Source of the DNA: Parvimonas micra | GTDB lineage: Bacteria > Bacillota > Clostridia > Tissierellales > Peptoniphilaceae | Direction: 5' to 3' | Assembly: GCF_900637905.1 (NCBI RefSeq) | Contig: NZ_LR134472.1 | Span: 806,001-870,000, forward strand | Length of the DNA: 64,000 bases | Shown: positions 1 through 8,693 of the stretch, piece by piece | How the letters are laid out: every line of letters starts with the position of its first letter | Numbering within the stretch: position 1 is the first letter of the stretch | Notes under the pieces: model-generated | Databases searched by the model: none | What the model was told of the DNA's origin: nothing | The model's input: only the letters and a program-made list of their open reading frames with translations | Program-made: the position numbers and the translations under genes

Positions 1-2
1 GA

Positions 3-1706
3 GAAAAACTTGTGGCAATGGGAATACCGAAAGAAGAAATAGCCTTTATCCATGAAGCAAATTCCGATAAGCAAAAGGATGAACTCTTTGCAAAGGTAAG
101 AAAAGGCGAAATTCGTATTTTGATGGGTTCTACACAGAAAATGGGAGCAGGCACGAATGTGCAAAACAAGCTGATTGCACTTCATGATTTAGATGTCCCA
201 TGGCGTCCTGCCGACCTTGAGCAGAGAGCCGGAAGAATTGTAAGACAGGGAAACGAAAACAAAGAAGTCAGCATATACAGATATGTAACGGAGAATACCT
301 TTGATGCGTACCTTTGGCAGACCATCGAGAATAAACAGAAGTTCATTTCTCAGATTATGACAAGTAAAACACCTGTAAGAGTGGCGGAAGATGTGGACGA
401 AAGCAGCTTAAACTATGCAGAGATTAAAGCCCTTGCAACAGGTGATCCGAAAATCAAGGAAAAGATGGATTTGGATAATGAGGTTACAAAACTTAAAATG
501 ATGGAAGCAAACTTTAAGTCGAATCGTTACAGGTTAGAAGATAAGGTGGCTAAAAACTATCCGGAAGAAATCGCAAGGACGGAAAAGTTAATTGAAGCTG
601 TAAAGAAAGATATAGCAAATGTAGAACCGCAAGGAGATGGTGAAAATAAATTTACTTCCATAACCATAAAAGGCGAGAAAATATTTGATAAAAAGGTCGC
701 AGGAGAAAAGCTACTTGAAGCTATCAAAGCGGTAAAAATCAATGAAAGTAAGATGATAGGAAAGTATAGAAATATGGACTTAGAGGTAAGTTATAACTTC
801 TTTACCAATGCCCATGACTTTAGCTTAAACGGTGCTGCAAAGCATTCAGGAGAGCTTGGAACAAGTGCGGACGGTAACATTACAAGACTTGATAACGCTC
901 TTGAGAAAATGCCTGAGAAATTAAACAGACTTGAAGAAAAACTTATCAGTACAAAGGAACAACTGGAAAATGCCAAAGAAGAATTAAAAAAGCCTTTTGA
1001 AAAAGCAGATGAGCTAAAAACTAAGGTATTAAGACTTGCAGAACTGAATAAGCTCCTTGATATGGGAGAAGTGGAAGAAAAGAGAAATGATAATCCGCTT
1101 ATAGAAGATGTAAAAAGAGCAATCATTGACTTCTGTAATAGAGAGTACGAAGAAAATCATAGCTATGATGAATTTAATACCTTGTACCCTGATTTGAAGC
1201 ATATAGGCATCGCCTATACCAATACACCCGATGAAAGGCATGGTATTCAGTATGAACTGAATTTAGAGGATAAGACATGGACTCAGTATATTGATGACAC
1301 GCCAATCAAAACAGAGAGCTTTGATTACGAAAATAAGGGAGAAAATGAAGCTCTAAAGAATATGAAAAATGAAATAGAAATGTCCTCTTTTAGTGATTTA
1401 GTTTATGTTGATTCCGAAGATTTAAGAGCAGCAACGGGACTCGATATTGATGATGAAGGAAACTTCTATGATCCACTTGCAAAAGACCTCGATAATGACG
1501 GTATTCCGGATAGATATGATAATGACTTTAAGGACAGTGATTATTTTGAGTCAACCTATGATGTGGAGGACAATTTTCATATCAAAGAAGAAAACACACA
1601 AAAATCAGAGGATAAGCCGTCTATTTTAGATCAGATAAGAGCCTATCAAAATGAAAGTAAAACAGAAGAAAAGCAAAAAACAAAAGAACAGGAATTTTTA
1701 AGATAA
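3..1706 (+). CDS. C-terminal part of a large SNF2-type helicase protein of a conjugative element (5' truncated by window edge)
   Basis: The reading frame is open from the window edge, so the true start lies upstream; the first GTG/ATG codons at 12-20 are internal. The first about 100 residues carry superfamily II helicase motifs V and VI (MGSTQKMGAGTNVQ, then QRAGRIVRQG), followed by the segment typical of the C-terminal RecA domain of Snf2-like proteins. The rest is a long Lys/Glu-rich, probably coiled-coil region ending in an acidic tail with an EF-hand-like DNDGIPDRYDND stretch. In Tn1549- and CTn-type elements such proteins exceed 2000 residues and join an adenine-methylase-like region to the helicase; only the tail is visible here, so the methylase part is inference. 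It is followed 42 bp later by the OB-fold gene. The role is probably DNA processing or defence evasion during transfer. Confidence 0.85.
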   Translation, partial: EKLVAMGIPKEEIAFIHEANSDKQKDELFAKVRKGEIRILMGSTQKMGAGTNVQNKLIALHDLDVPWRPADLEQRAGRIVRQGNENKEVSIYRYVTENTFDAYLWQTIENKQKFISQIMTSKTPVRVAEDVDESSLNYAEIKALATGDPKIKEKMDLDNEVTKLKMMEANFKSNRYRLEDKVAKNYPEEIARTEKLIEAVKKDIANVEPQGDGENKFTSITIKGEKIFDKKVAGEKLLEAIKAVKINESKMIGKYRNMDLEVSYNFFTNAHDFSLNGAAKHSGELGTSADGNITRLDNALEKMPEKLNRLEEKLISTKEQLENAKEELKKPFEKADELKTKVLRLAELNKLLDMGEVEEKRNDNPLIEDVKRAIIDFCNREYEENHSYDEFNTLYPDLKHIGIAYTNTPDERHGIQYELNLEDKTWTQYIDDTPIKTESFDYENKGENEALKNMKNEIEMSSFSDLVYVDSEDLRAATGLDIDDEGNFYDPLAKDLDNDGIPDRYDNDFKDSDYFESTYDVEDNFHIKEENTQKSEDKPSILDQIRAYQNESKTEEKQKTKEQEFLR

Positions 1707-1748
1707 GGGGAGGGCAATCTCCCTTTTGCCATGAAAGGAGATAAAAAC

Positions 1749-2408
1749 ATGGATTACAAAGCAATGAGAAATCAAATAGAAGATATGGTAAATGATAACC
1801 ACAAGGACTTTGTAAAGGCGATTATAAGCATGGAAAAAGGCATCAATGATGAAAGTGCTTTGGACAAGCTATATGACGCTTATATGGACAATGACACCGT
1901 TAATTTGCTACATGAGGAATTTGACTATATGATTGAAGAATTAAGAGAACAGGGGCAGATAAAAGACCTGCCTTATGTACAGACAGAAAAAGATAACCTT
2001 GTCAATATCGTTGGAAATATTGTAGGAAAGGTCGATATAGTTGAAAGGGAGAATAAGAACGGAGAAACCTTTAAGGTGGCGAATTTCTCCGTTGTTTCAA
2101 AAAATGATGAAGGAGATAAAGTATATCATAATTGCTCTGCATACGGAGAAAAGAGTGATATTCCAAAGGACTTTAAGCAGGGAGATTTTGTTAAGCTTTT
2201 TGGACAAATCAGAACTTCTGTTGATGACAACGGTAAAGAACATACCAACATCAGGGTACTTTCTTCAAAACTGTTAAAGGCAAAAGAACAGATGAAAGGG
2301 CAAGAAGAAAAGAAAGAGTCTGTACTTGGAGCTATCAAAAAATATCAGGCTGAAGATAAGGAAAAGCCTAAAGAAAAGAAAGAAACATCAAAAGAAGCAG
2401 AGAGATAA
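1749..2408 (+). CDS. Element-encoded single-stranded DNA-binding-like protein (OB-fold)
   Basis: The protein has 219 residues. Start ATG 1749 is preferred because AAAGGAG ends 8 bp upstream at 1740; an upstream in-frame ATG at 1731 lies inside that ribosome binding site. Residues about 1-75 are helical and charged. Residues about 80-180 look like an SSB OB-fold: NLVNIVGNIVGKVDIVERENKN, then FKVANFSVVSKN, then KGDFVKLFGQIRT-like strands. The tail is Lys/Glu-rich and lacks the DDIPF-type tip of housekeeping SSB. It is co-directional with the helicase gene, and such proteins commonly accompany conjugation modules. Single-strand DNA binding is inferred from the fold. Confidence 0.75.
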   Translation: MDYKAMRNQIEDMVNDNHKDFVKAIISMEKGINDESALDKLYDAYMDNDTVNLLHEEFDYMIEELREQGQIKDLPYVQTEKDNLVNIVGNIVGKVDIVERENKNGETFKVANFSVVSKNDEGDKVYHNCSAYGEKSDIPKDFKQGDFVKLFGQIRTSVDDNGKEHTNIRVLSSKLLKAKEQMKGQEEKKESVLGAIKKYQAEDKEKPKEKKETSKEAER

Positions 2409-2476
2409 ACTTATGGTCGGTGTGGTCTTGGGACTGCACCGACTCTTTTTTTATTTGCGAAAAAAGGAGACAAAGA

Positions 2477-3808
2477 TTATCTCTCCATCTCCTTATCCAT
2501 ATAAATTCCGTAATTTTTTCGTATCTTATAAAGCTCGTCCATAGTGGATTTTGAGGAAGAATACTCTTGCATAAGGCTATTCTTTTTTTCTTGTAATTTA
2601 TCAAGCTCAGCTAAAATATCCTTTGAATTTGGGAGCTTGGAATAAGATTTTTTAAGCTCTGAGAGAGCATTTTCATATAGGGTAATCTGAGCTTTGTACT
2701 CTTCAAAAAATGCCTTGTCAGACGGATTAGCAGTATATTCCTTGTAGCACGCTCTGTATTTTTTAACGGTATGAACTTGCTCCATAGTGGTGGAAAGCTT
2801 CTGCATTTCCTTATCAATAGCCTTGATTTTCTCTTGTATATTTTGCCTTTCATCGGCTGCTTTTTGAATATACTCGTCAAGCTGTTTAACGGATTTAATG
2901 CCATGTTCTCTGATATAAATAACAGACTCAGCCATTGTATGAAGGTTATGTTTGGTTGCCCAATATTCGTAGCCTTTGCTTTCCTTTACCTTTGCATTGG
3001 TGTTCATGTCAATAACATTGCTGATGCGTTTTTTGACGTCGGGAGTCTTGATAAACTCTCTTTCTGCAATTCGTTCTTTTAATCTTTCCTCGGTATAATC
3101 TTCTCCGATTGTTTTAGTCCTTGTAAATCTCGCCTTATCTTTTGGCTTAAAAGCAATGTGCTTACCGTATTTGATTTCATAGCCAAGATCAGCCATCTTC
3201 TTTAAAAATTCGTCCCAGTCCTTTGACTGTTTTATTATTCTATCAATGTCAAATTGAAGTTTACTTTTCCAAAAAGTGCCATGCTTTGCCTGTTCGTTTT
3301 CATACCAAGATTTACCGTTAATCTTATATTTTTTCTTATAGCTTTCGTAAAACTCGTCAATGACAGATAGGCTATTTTCTTTGCAGAGTTTATCACTCTG
3401 ATAACGGATTTGGTGGTAGCTTTTCTTGTTAGACTGGTAGCACCTACCTGTTACCATATTTACATTATTGAAGATGATGTGATTGTGGATATGCCCCTTA
3501 TCTACGTGAGTAGATAAGACAAATTCGTACTCATCTTTGAGTATCTTTTTACACAGCTCCATACCAATCTGGTGAGCCAATTCAGGGCTTGTTTCTCCTG
3601 GTAAAAATGATTGAATGAGATGTCTTGCAAGAACGGTTCCTTTTGTTCCTGCGTCATTTCGTGTCCTTAAAAACTGAGTGTGAGCAGTTGATTCGTGGCA
3701 TTTATGAGTGCTTACTAAAAGCTGCTCGTCTGTTTTATCTCCATTTACAATGTAGTCGATAGCAAGATTAAGAGTCGATTTTATTGGGTGTATTTTTGTA
3801 ATAGCCAT
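2477..3808 (-). CDS. Relaxase / mobilization nuclease (MobA/VirD2 type)
   Basis: The protein has 443 residues. It nicks oriT and pilots the transferred strand. The N-terminal domain (about 1-250) holds the three-histidine signature of PF03432-type relaxases, H101-x-D-x-x-H106-x-H108-N-H110. A conserved early Tyr (Y19 region) is a candidate for the strand-transfer residue. The C-terminal 200 residues are a Lys/Glu-rich coiled coil. It is read leftwards, 2 bp after the mobC-like gene, so the two are co-transcribed away from the oriT-like region at about 4195-4295. Length and layout fit the relaxases of CTn/Tn1549-like elements. It appears intact. Confidence 0.9.
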   Translation of the reverse strand: MAITKIHPIKSTLNLAIDYIVNGDKTDEQLLVSTHKCHESTAHTQFLRTRNDAGTKGTVLARHLIQSFLPGETSPELAHQIGMELCKKILKDEYEFVLSTHVDKGHIHNHIIFNNVNMVTGRCYQSNKKSYHQIRYQSDKLCKENSLSVIDEFYESYKKKYKINGKSWYENEQAKHGTFWKSKLQFDIDRIIKQSKDWDEFLKKMADLGYEIKYGKHIAFKPKDKARFTRTKTIGEDYTEERLKERIAEREFIKTPDVKKRISNVIDMNTNAKVKESKGYEYWATKHNLHTMAESVIYIREHGIKSVKQLDEYIQKAADERQNIQEKIKAIDKEMQKLSTTMEQVHTVKKYRACYKEYTANPSDKAFFEEYKAQITLYENALSELKKSYSKLPNSKDILAELDKLQEKKNSLMQEYSSSKSTMDELYKIRKNYGIYMDKEMER

Positions 3809-3810
3809 TA

Positions 3811-4167
3811 TTATTCACCTTCCGTTTCAGATGTTCTTTTCAGAAGTAGTGAATGAATTTGCCACAGCTCTTTTGAGAAATGTTCAATCTCTTTTTTTAT
3901 ATCACCTATGTCCTCTTTGTAGATTACACCTGTCGAATTTACTCGCTTTGCAATCTGATTGATGTTGTTTGTTGCATTAGAAAGTAAGCCTTGTAAATCT
4001 CTGAAAGGCTCTAAATCCACTTGATAAATTTCCTTTTCCAAAACGCATTTGCGGATGAAATGGCTCATATTTCTACACTTCGCAAGTCTTTTTTTCTCTT
4101 CAAAAAGAGCCTTTTCTTCTTCAGTTAGTTTAATTTCAAGTCTTTCGTTTCTTATTCTATTTGCCAT
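3811..4167 (-). CDS. MobC-like relaxosome accessory protein
   Basis: The protein has 118 residues and a basic N-terminus (RNERLEIKLTEEEKALFEEKK) typical of ribbon-helix-helix oriT-binding proteins. A central LSNATNNINQIAKRVNSTG segment is the hallmark of the MobC relaxosome family (PF05713). The start is supported by AAAGGAGGAAC immediately upstream on the minus strand. Its stop is 2 bp from the relaxase start, so the genes are translationally linked. The non-coding stretch before it carries three inverted repeats, as expected for its DNA target. Confidence 0.88.
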   Translation of the reverse strand: MANRIRNERLEIKLTEEEKALFEEKKRLAKCRNMSHFIRKCVLEKEIYQVDLEPFRDLQGLLSNATNNINQIAKRVNSTGVIYKEDIGDIKKEIEHFSKELWQIHSLLLKRTSETEGE

Positions 4168-4194
4168 AGTTAGTTCCTCCTTTGAATGTATTTC

Positions 4195-4300
4195 GGGGTC
4201 TTAGGGTTCTCCCTAACAAGCTAAAAATTGATAAAAAAAGAAGCAGATCCCCAAGGGCTGCTTCGTCAATTTTCCGTAAGTGTCCGTACACTTACTGTGC
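4195..4300. other. Candidate origin of transfer (oriT): three inverted repeats beside mobC
   Basis: Between the mobC-like gene and the TetR gene lie three perfect inverted repeats: TTAGGG(4201-4206)/CCCTAA(4211-4216), GAAGCAG(4240-4246)/CTGCTTC(4258-4264) and GTAAGTGT(4276-4283)/ACACTTAC(4288-4295) with a 4-nt loop. Clustered repeats next to the relaxosome genes are the usual form of oriT. The nic site cannot be placed by eye. Confidence 0.5.
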
Positions 4301-4426
4301 TTGCTACAAAAGCTACAAAAGAATGATTTGTAATACAAGCGTTAAGCAAGTTTTAAATATTAAATAAATTATAACACAAAAGTAGGGGTTTTTCTACAGA
4401 CGATAATTTATAGGAGTGGTGATATA

Positions 4427-4480
4427 TTGACTAAAAACTGAAAAAGTGATAATATAGTTATTAAAGATAATTAGATTATC
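4427..4480 (+). promoter_or_regulatory. Promoter and candidate TetR operator for the ABC/ECF cargo
   Basis: TTGACT at 4427-4432 and TAATAT at 4450-4455 are spaced 17 bp. Just downstream lies a perfect GATAAT-TAG-ATTATC inverted repeat (4466-4480). It sits where a bound repressor would block the transcript of the adjacent TetR gene. Autoregulation is inferred from position only. Confidence 0.5.
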
Positions 4481-4509
4481 AAAAATAAAAAATGAGAGGG
4501 GAAAGTTAG

Positions 4510-5151
4510 ATGTCTTATTGCTCTGATATAACAAAAAATAGAATTTTAGAATGTGCTAAAGGGGAATTTTTAAGCAAAGGATTCGAAAATGCACAGGTAG
4601 CTGAAATTGCTAAATTAGCAAAAGTAACTACAGGAGCTATTTATCGTCATTTCAAAAATAAGGAAGCATTATTTTTTGCTCTAATTGAAGAGGAATATAA
4701 TTACACATTAGATGTTGTTTCTGATGTTGAAAAAAGGAGCGAACAAAAAACTATTAGGATAGACTCTGATTTAGTCGATGATGAAGCAATTATAGAAAAT
4801 TTATTCTTGGAAACAATGCTATTTGTTGATTATATGTATGCACATTTTGATAACTTTAAGCTGATTTTTGCGTGTAGCAAAGGGTCGCAAGTAGAAAACT
4901 TTATTGAGGATATTACTGAAAGATATACAGCTAAAAATATGAAGCTTATTCTTTTCAACGCTAAACAAGAGCAAATTATCACAGAGATTAAAGAGTTTGA
5001 AGTTCATGTCATTACAAAAGGCTATATTACATCTCTATGCGAGTGTATTCTTCATGATATACCGCATGATAATGTTGGCGAATATATTAGAAGCATTGTT
5101 GTTTTTCAATATTATGGTTGGCAAGGCTTAATGAAGAAAAACAACAAATAA
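4510..5151 (+). CDS. TetR/AcrR-family transcriptional regulator
   Basis: The protein has 213 residues. The N-terminal helix-turn-helix is clear at about residues 8-50: RILECAKGEFLSKGFENAQV, then IAKLAKVTTGAIYRHFKNKEALF. The C-terminal ligand-binding domain is not similar to anything I can name. The start ATG is preceded by GAGAGGGGAAAG. It heads a co-directional cargo of five transporter genes and probably controls them, with a palindrome in its own leader. The inducer is unknown. Confidence 0.85.
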   Translation: MSYCSDITKNRILECAKGEFLSKGFENAQVAEIAKLAKVTTGAIYRHFKNKEALFFALIEEEYNYTLDVVSDVEKRSEQKTIRIDSDLVDDEAIIENLFLETMLFVDYMYAHFDNFKLIFACSKGSQVENFIEDITERYTAKNMKLILFNAKQEQIITEIKEFEVHVITKGYITSLCECILHDIPHDNVGEYIRSIVVFQYYGWQGLMKKNNK

Positions 5152-5208
5152 ATTTTTTCAAAGGGTTAGCGATAACTAATTGATCATCTGTTTGTAGGGG
5201 GTGTTTTC

Positions 5209-6960
5209 TTGAAAAGTAACAATAAAAATGTCATTTCAGAGTTGCTTAAATACGCTGATGGCGAGAAAAAACAATTATACAAATCAATTTTATTAGCCAC
5301 TATCGGGGAACTGTTTGGAATGATTCCTTTTTTAGCAATAGCAAAGTTGATAGAAAAAATTTATCAGTCAGAACTGTCATTTCAAACAGTGCTTTCTATA
5401 ACTCTTGCAGCTTTAGGTGGACAAATTTTAAAAGGCATTTTCACTTTGTATTCAACAATGACTTCACATAAAGCAACATTTCACATTTTGAAAAATATAA
5501 GAAGCTTAGTTGCAGAAAAAATGTTAAGAGTACCTATGGGGGTAATGATAGATACACCTATAGGTAAATTTAAAAATTTGATTGTAGATACAGTGTCTAA
5601 GCTGGAAGATTCAATGGCTCATTTTATGCCAGAGATAACATCAAGTATAGTATCTCCTGTTTTATTTTTAATTCTGATTTTTGCTTTAGATTATAGAATG
5701 GGTTTGGCTTCGCTACTTACAATTCCTTTGGGAATGCTTGGATATATAGGGATGATGAAAGATTATGAGTTTAGAAGCAAAACTTATACGACTGCTCAAA
5801 ATAATATGAATAGCACATTGGTTGAATATGTTAATGGCATTGAGGTCATAAAAGCTTTTAACCACAGTGCTTCTTCTTATGAAAAATTTACGAGTGCAAT
5901 TCAATTTTTCCATGATAGTACCCTTGCTTGGTGGAAACAAAGCTGGTTATGGTCAGCATTTGTTCAAGCAGTTATGCCGTCAACACTTTTGGGGACTTTG
6001 CCAGTTGGTGCATATCTATATATGAATTCTCAAATATCTCTATCAAATTTCATTGTGTGTATTATCTTACCTATCGGCTTTATTGCACATTTAATGAAAA
6101 TCGGAAAGTATTCGGAGCAATTCAGTATGGTTAAGGCGAGTTTAGATGTAATAGATGAATTTTTATCGACAGAGGAACTTAAAAGACCAAAAGAGAGAGC
6201 AGTTCTTGATAATACTCTGTATCGTTTTGTAAATGTTTCGTTTGCTTATGATAAAGAACTTGTTTTAAAGAATATCAGGTTTGAATTAAAACCAAACACA
6301 GTAACCGCATTGGTAGGAAGTTCCGGTTCTGGAAAATCTACAGTAGCAAAACTTATGGCTGGCTTTTGGGATCCAACAGCAGGTAACATAATTTATGGAG
6401 GTAAAAAAATTTCTGAAATTCCATTTGAACAGCTAACAAGTGAGATAAGCTATGTTGCTCAAGATAATTTTTTATTTAATACAAGTATAAAAGAAAATAT
6501 AAAAATGGGAAACCCAACTGCAAGTGATGAGGAGGTTATTGAGGTGGCTAAAGCTGCATCTTGCCATGACTTTATTATGGAACTTGAGGATGGATATAAC
6601 ACAAAGGTTGGTGATGCAGGAGGTTCTTTGTCAGGTGGAGAAAGGCAAAGAATTACCATTGCAAGAGCAATGTTAAAACAATCTAAGGTAATAATTTTAG
6701 ATGAAGCAACTGCATTTGCGGATCCAGAAAATGAATATCTCATTCAAAGTGCAATTAACAATCTTATTAAAGGAAAGACTCTTATAGTGGTTGCTCACAG
6801 ACTTTCTACTATTACAAATGCTGATACAATCCTTGTTATGAAAGATGGAGAAATTGTAGAGAATGGAACTCATGAAAATCTTGTGAAAAAAGATGGAGTA
6901 TATGCTTCTTTGTGGAAAAATTATGTGGGCAGACTAGATGACGGAAAGGAGGCGATTTAA
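5209..6960 (+). CDS. ABC transporter, fused permease/ATPase, IrtA/YbtP-like half
   Basis: The protein has 583 residues. It has an N-terminal six-helix exporter-fold domain (about 1-310) and a C-terminal nucleotide-binding domain with Walker A GSSGSGKST (about 370-378), signature LSGGERQR and Walker B followed by DEATAFADPENE. The ATAFADPENE form is typical of YbtP/IrtA-type importers built on an exporter fold. The start is TTG at 5209 with AGGGGG just upstream. The next gene starts directly after its stop and encodes the partner half. Heterodimeric import or export of a small molecule is likely; the substrate cannot be read from sequence. Confidence 0.88.
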   Translation: MKSNNKNVISELLKYADGEKKQLYKSILLATIGELFGMIPFLAIAKLIEKIYQSELSFQTVLSITLAALGGQILKGIFTLYSTMTSHKATFHILKNIRSLVAEKMLRVPMGVMIDTPIGKFKNLIVDTVSKLEDSMAHFMPEITSSIVSPVLFLILIFALDYRMGLASLLTIPLGMLGYIGMMKDYEFRSKTYTTAQNNMNSTLVEYVNGIEVIKAFNHSASSYEKFTSAIQFFHDSTLAWWKQSWLWSAFVQAVMPSTLLGTLPVGAYLYMNSQISLSNFIVCIILPIGFIAHLMKIGKYSEQFSMVKASLDVIDEFLSTEELKRPKERAVLDNTLYRFVNVSFAYDKELVLKNIRFELKPNTVTALVGSSGSGKSTVAKLMAGFWDPTAGNIIYGGKKISEIPFEQLTSEISYVAQDNFLFNTSIKENIKMGNPTASDEEVIEVAKAASCHDFIMELEDGYNTKVGDAGGSLSGGERQRITIARAMLKQSKVIILDEATAFADPENEYLIQSAINNLIKGKTLIVVAHRLSTITNADTILVMKDGEIVENGTHENLVKKDGVYASLWKNYVGRLDDGKEAI

Positions 6961-8685
6961 GTGATTGCGATTGTAAAACGAATATTAAAAATATCAGGGA
7001 AATATCGAAAAAATGTAATCCTTGGTCTTATATTTAGTGGATTAAAATCATTTTTTGTTTCTTTGATGTTGTTGGCGGTTTTATTGATTATGATTAATCT
7101 TGAACAGTTGAACATGACTATTATTATGCAGGCAACAGCGATTATAGTTGTGAGTATATTCGGCAGATTCATATTTCAGTATCTTTGCGATAGAAAACTT
7201 AGTGCTTCAGGCTACGAGATTTTTAAGGATAAAAGAATTGAAATAGGCGAAAAATTAAAGAAAGCTCCGATGGGATATTTTTCAGAAAAAAACTTAGGGA
7301 CAATTCAAGCTGTTTTAACGACAACTATTTCCGACTTAGAAGCTATGGCAATGCTTGCGATGAACTTTATTGTTGGTGGATTTTTCCAAGCTCTAACTAT
7401 GACAATCATGTTATTAATCTTTTGTTTCCCGGTAGGGATGGTGTCTTTAATTGCGATAATCCTTGGAATAGTTGTTCTTAAATTAATCACAAAGAAAACT
7501 GAAAAATATTCTCCTATTATGCAAGATTCGCAGGAAATATTAGTTACAGAAGCAATTGAATATATCAGAGGAATTTCAGTGCTTCGTTCATTTAAGAAAG
7601 GGACTGATGGAAAAAACAAAGTTGAAAAAGCTTTTATGAGGAAATGCGAAGTTGATATAGAGGTCAATGAAGGTTCAGCTTATTTAATGAAATTATATGA
7701 AATGATTTTCAAGGTAGCAAGTTGTGCCTTAGTGTTTGTTGCTACGGTTTTATATATGAATTCACAAATTCCACTTTCATATGCACTGATGTTTATAGTA
7801 TCTGCCTTTCTGATTTTTTTGGAATTGGAGTTGGTCAGCGATGGAGCTTTTTTAAGTAGGATGCTTGCAACACAACTTAATAGACTGGAATATATTTCGG
7901 ATATACCTTCACTTGATGAGGGCGGAAAAGAAATTTCTTTGAACTCCTATGACATTGAATTGAAAGATGTTTGTTTTGGATATGGGGAAAGAGAGATTTT
8001 GAAGAATATAAATTTGCAGATAAAGTCGAATAGCAGTTTGGCTATTGTCGGTGCTTCAGGTTCTGGAAAGACAACTCTTTGTAATATTATAGCAAGATTT
8101 TGGGATGTTAATAAAGGTGAAGTATTTATTGGAGGACATAATGTTAAGGACTTTACCTCTGAAAGCCTATTACAAAATATCAGTATGGTATTTCAGAAGG
8201 TTTATTTATTCAATGACACGATTGAGAATAATATAAAATTTGGAAATCCAAACGCAACACATGATGAGGTGGTGGAGGCTTGCAAGAAAGCTTGTTGCCA
8301 CGATTTTATAACAAGCCTTAGTGATGGATACGACACTGTTGTTGGTGAGGGCGGTTCAACGTTGTCAGGAGGAGAAAAGCAAAGAATATCTATTGCAAGA
8401 GCAATCCTTAAAGATGCTCCAATCATTATTCTTGATGAAGCAACTTCAAGTGTAGATCCTGAAAACGAGCATATGTTAATTAGTGCAATTAATGAGTTAA
8501 CAAAAAATAAAACTCTCATTAGCATTGCACATAGATTATCTACGGTAAGAGGAGCAGATCAAATTATTGTTATTGATAAAGGGAAAATTGTACAACAAGG
8601 GAATCATAAGGAACTAATTAGTCAAGATGGAGTATATAAACATTTCATCGAAATTAGAAAACAATCTATTGGTTGGAAAATATAG
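6961..8685 (+). CDS. ABC transporter, fused permease/ATPase, IrtB/YbtQ-like half
   Basis: The protein has 574 residues. It has an N-terminal transmembrane domain and a C-terminal ATPase with Walker A GASGSGKTT (about 364-373), signature LSGGEKQR and DEATSSVDPENE. The GTG start at 6961 immediately follows the stop of the first half-transporter, whose last bases include the GGAGG ribosome binding site. Tandem non-identical halves of this kind form heterodimers, as in YbtPQ/IrtAB. The gene is intact and overlaps the possible upstream TTG start of the ECF ATPase gene. Confidence 0.88.
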   Translation: MIAIVKRILKISGKYRKNVILGLIFSGLKSFFVSLMLLAVLLIMINLEQLNMTIIMQATAIIVVSIFGRFIFQYLCDRKLSASGYEIFKDKRIEIGEKLKKAPMGYFSEKNLGTIQAVLTTTISDLEAMAMLAMNFIVGGFFQALTMTIMLLIFCFPVGMVSLIAIILGIVVLKLITKKTEKYSPIMQDSQEILVTEAIEYIRGISVLRSFKKGTDGKNKVEKAFMRKCEVDIEVNEGSAYLMKLYEMIFKVASCALVFVATVLYMNSQIPLSYALMFIVSAFLIFLELELVSDGAFLSRMLATQLNRLEYISDIPSLDEGGKEISLNSYDIELKDVCFGYGEREILKNINLQIKSNSSLAIVGASGSGKTTLCNIIARFWDVNKGEVFIGGHNVKDFTSESLLQNISMVFQKVYLFNDTIENNIKFGNPNATHDEVVEACKKACCHDFITSLSDGYDTVVGEGGSTLSGGEKQRISIARAILKDAPIIILDEATSSVDPENEHMLISAINELTKNKTLISIAHRLSTVRGADQIIVIDKGKIVQQGNHKELISQDGVYKHFIEIRKQSIGWKI

Positions 8686-8693
8686 GTGATGAA

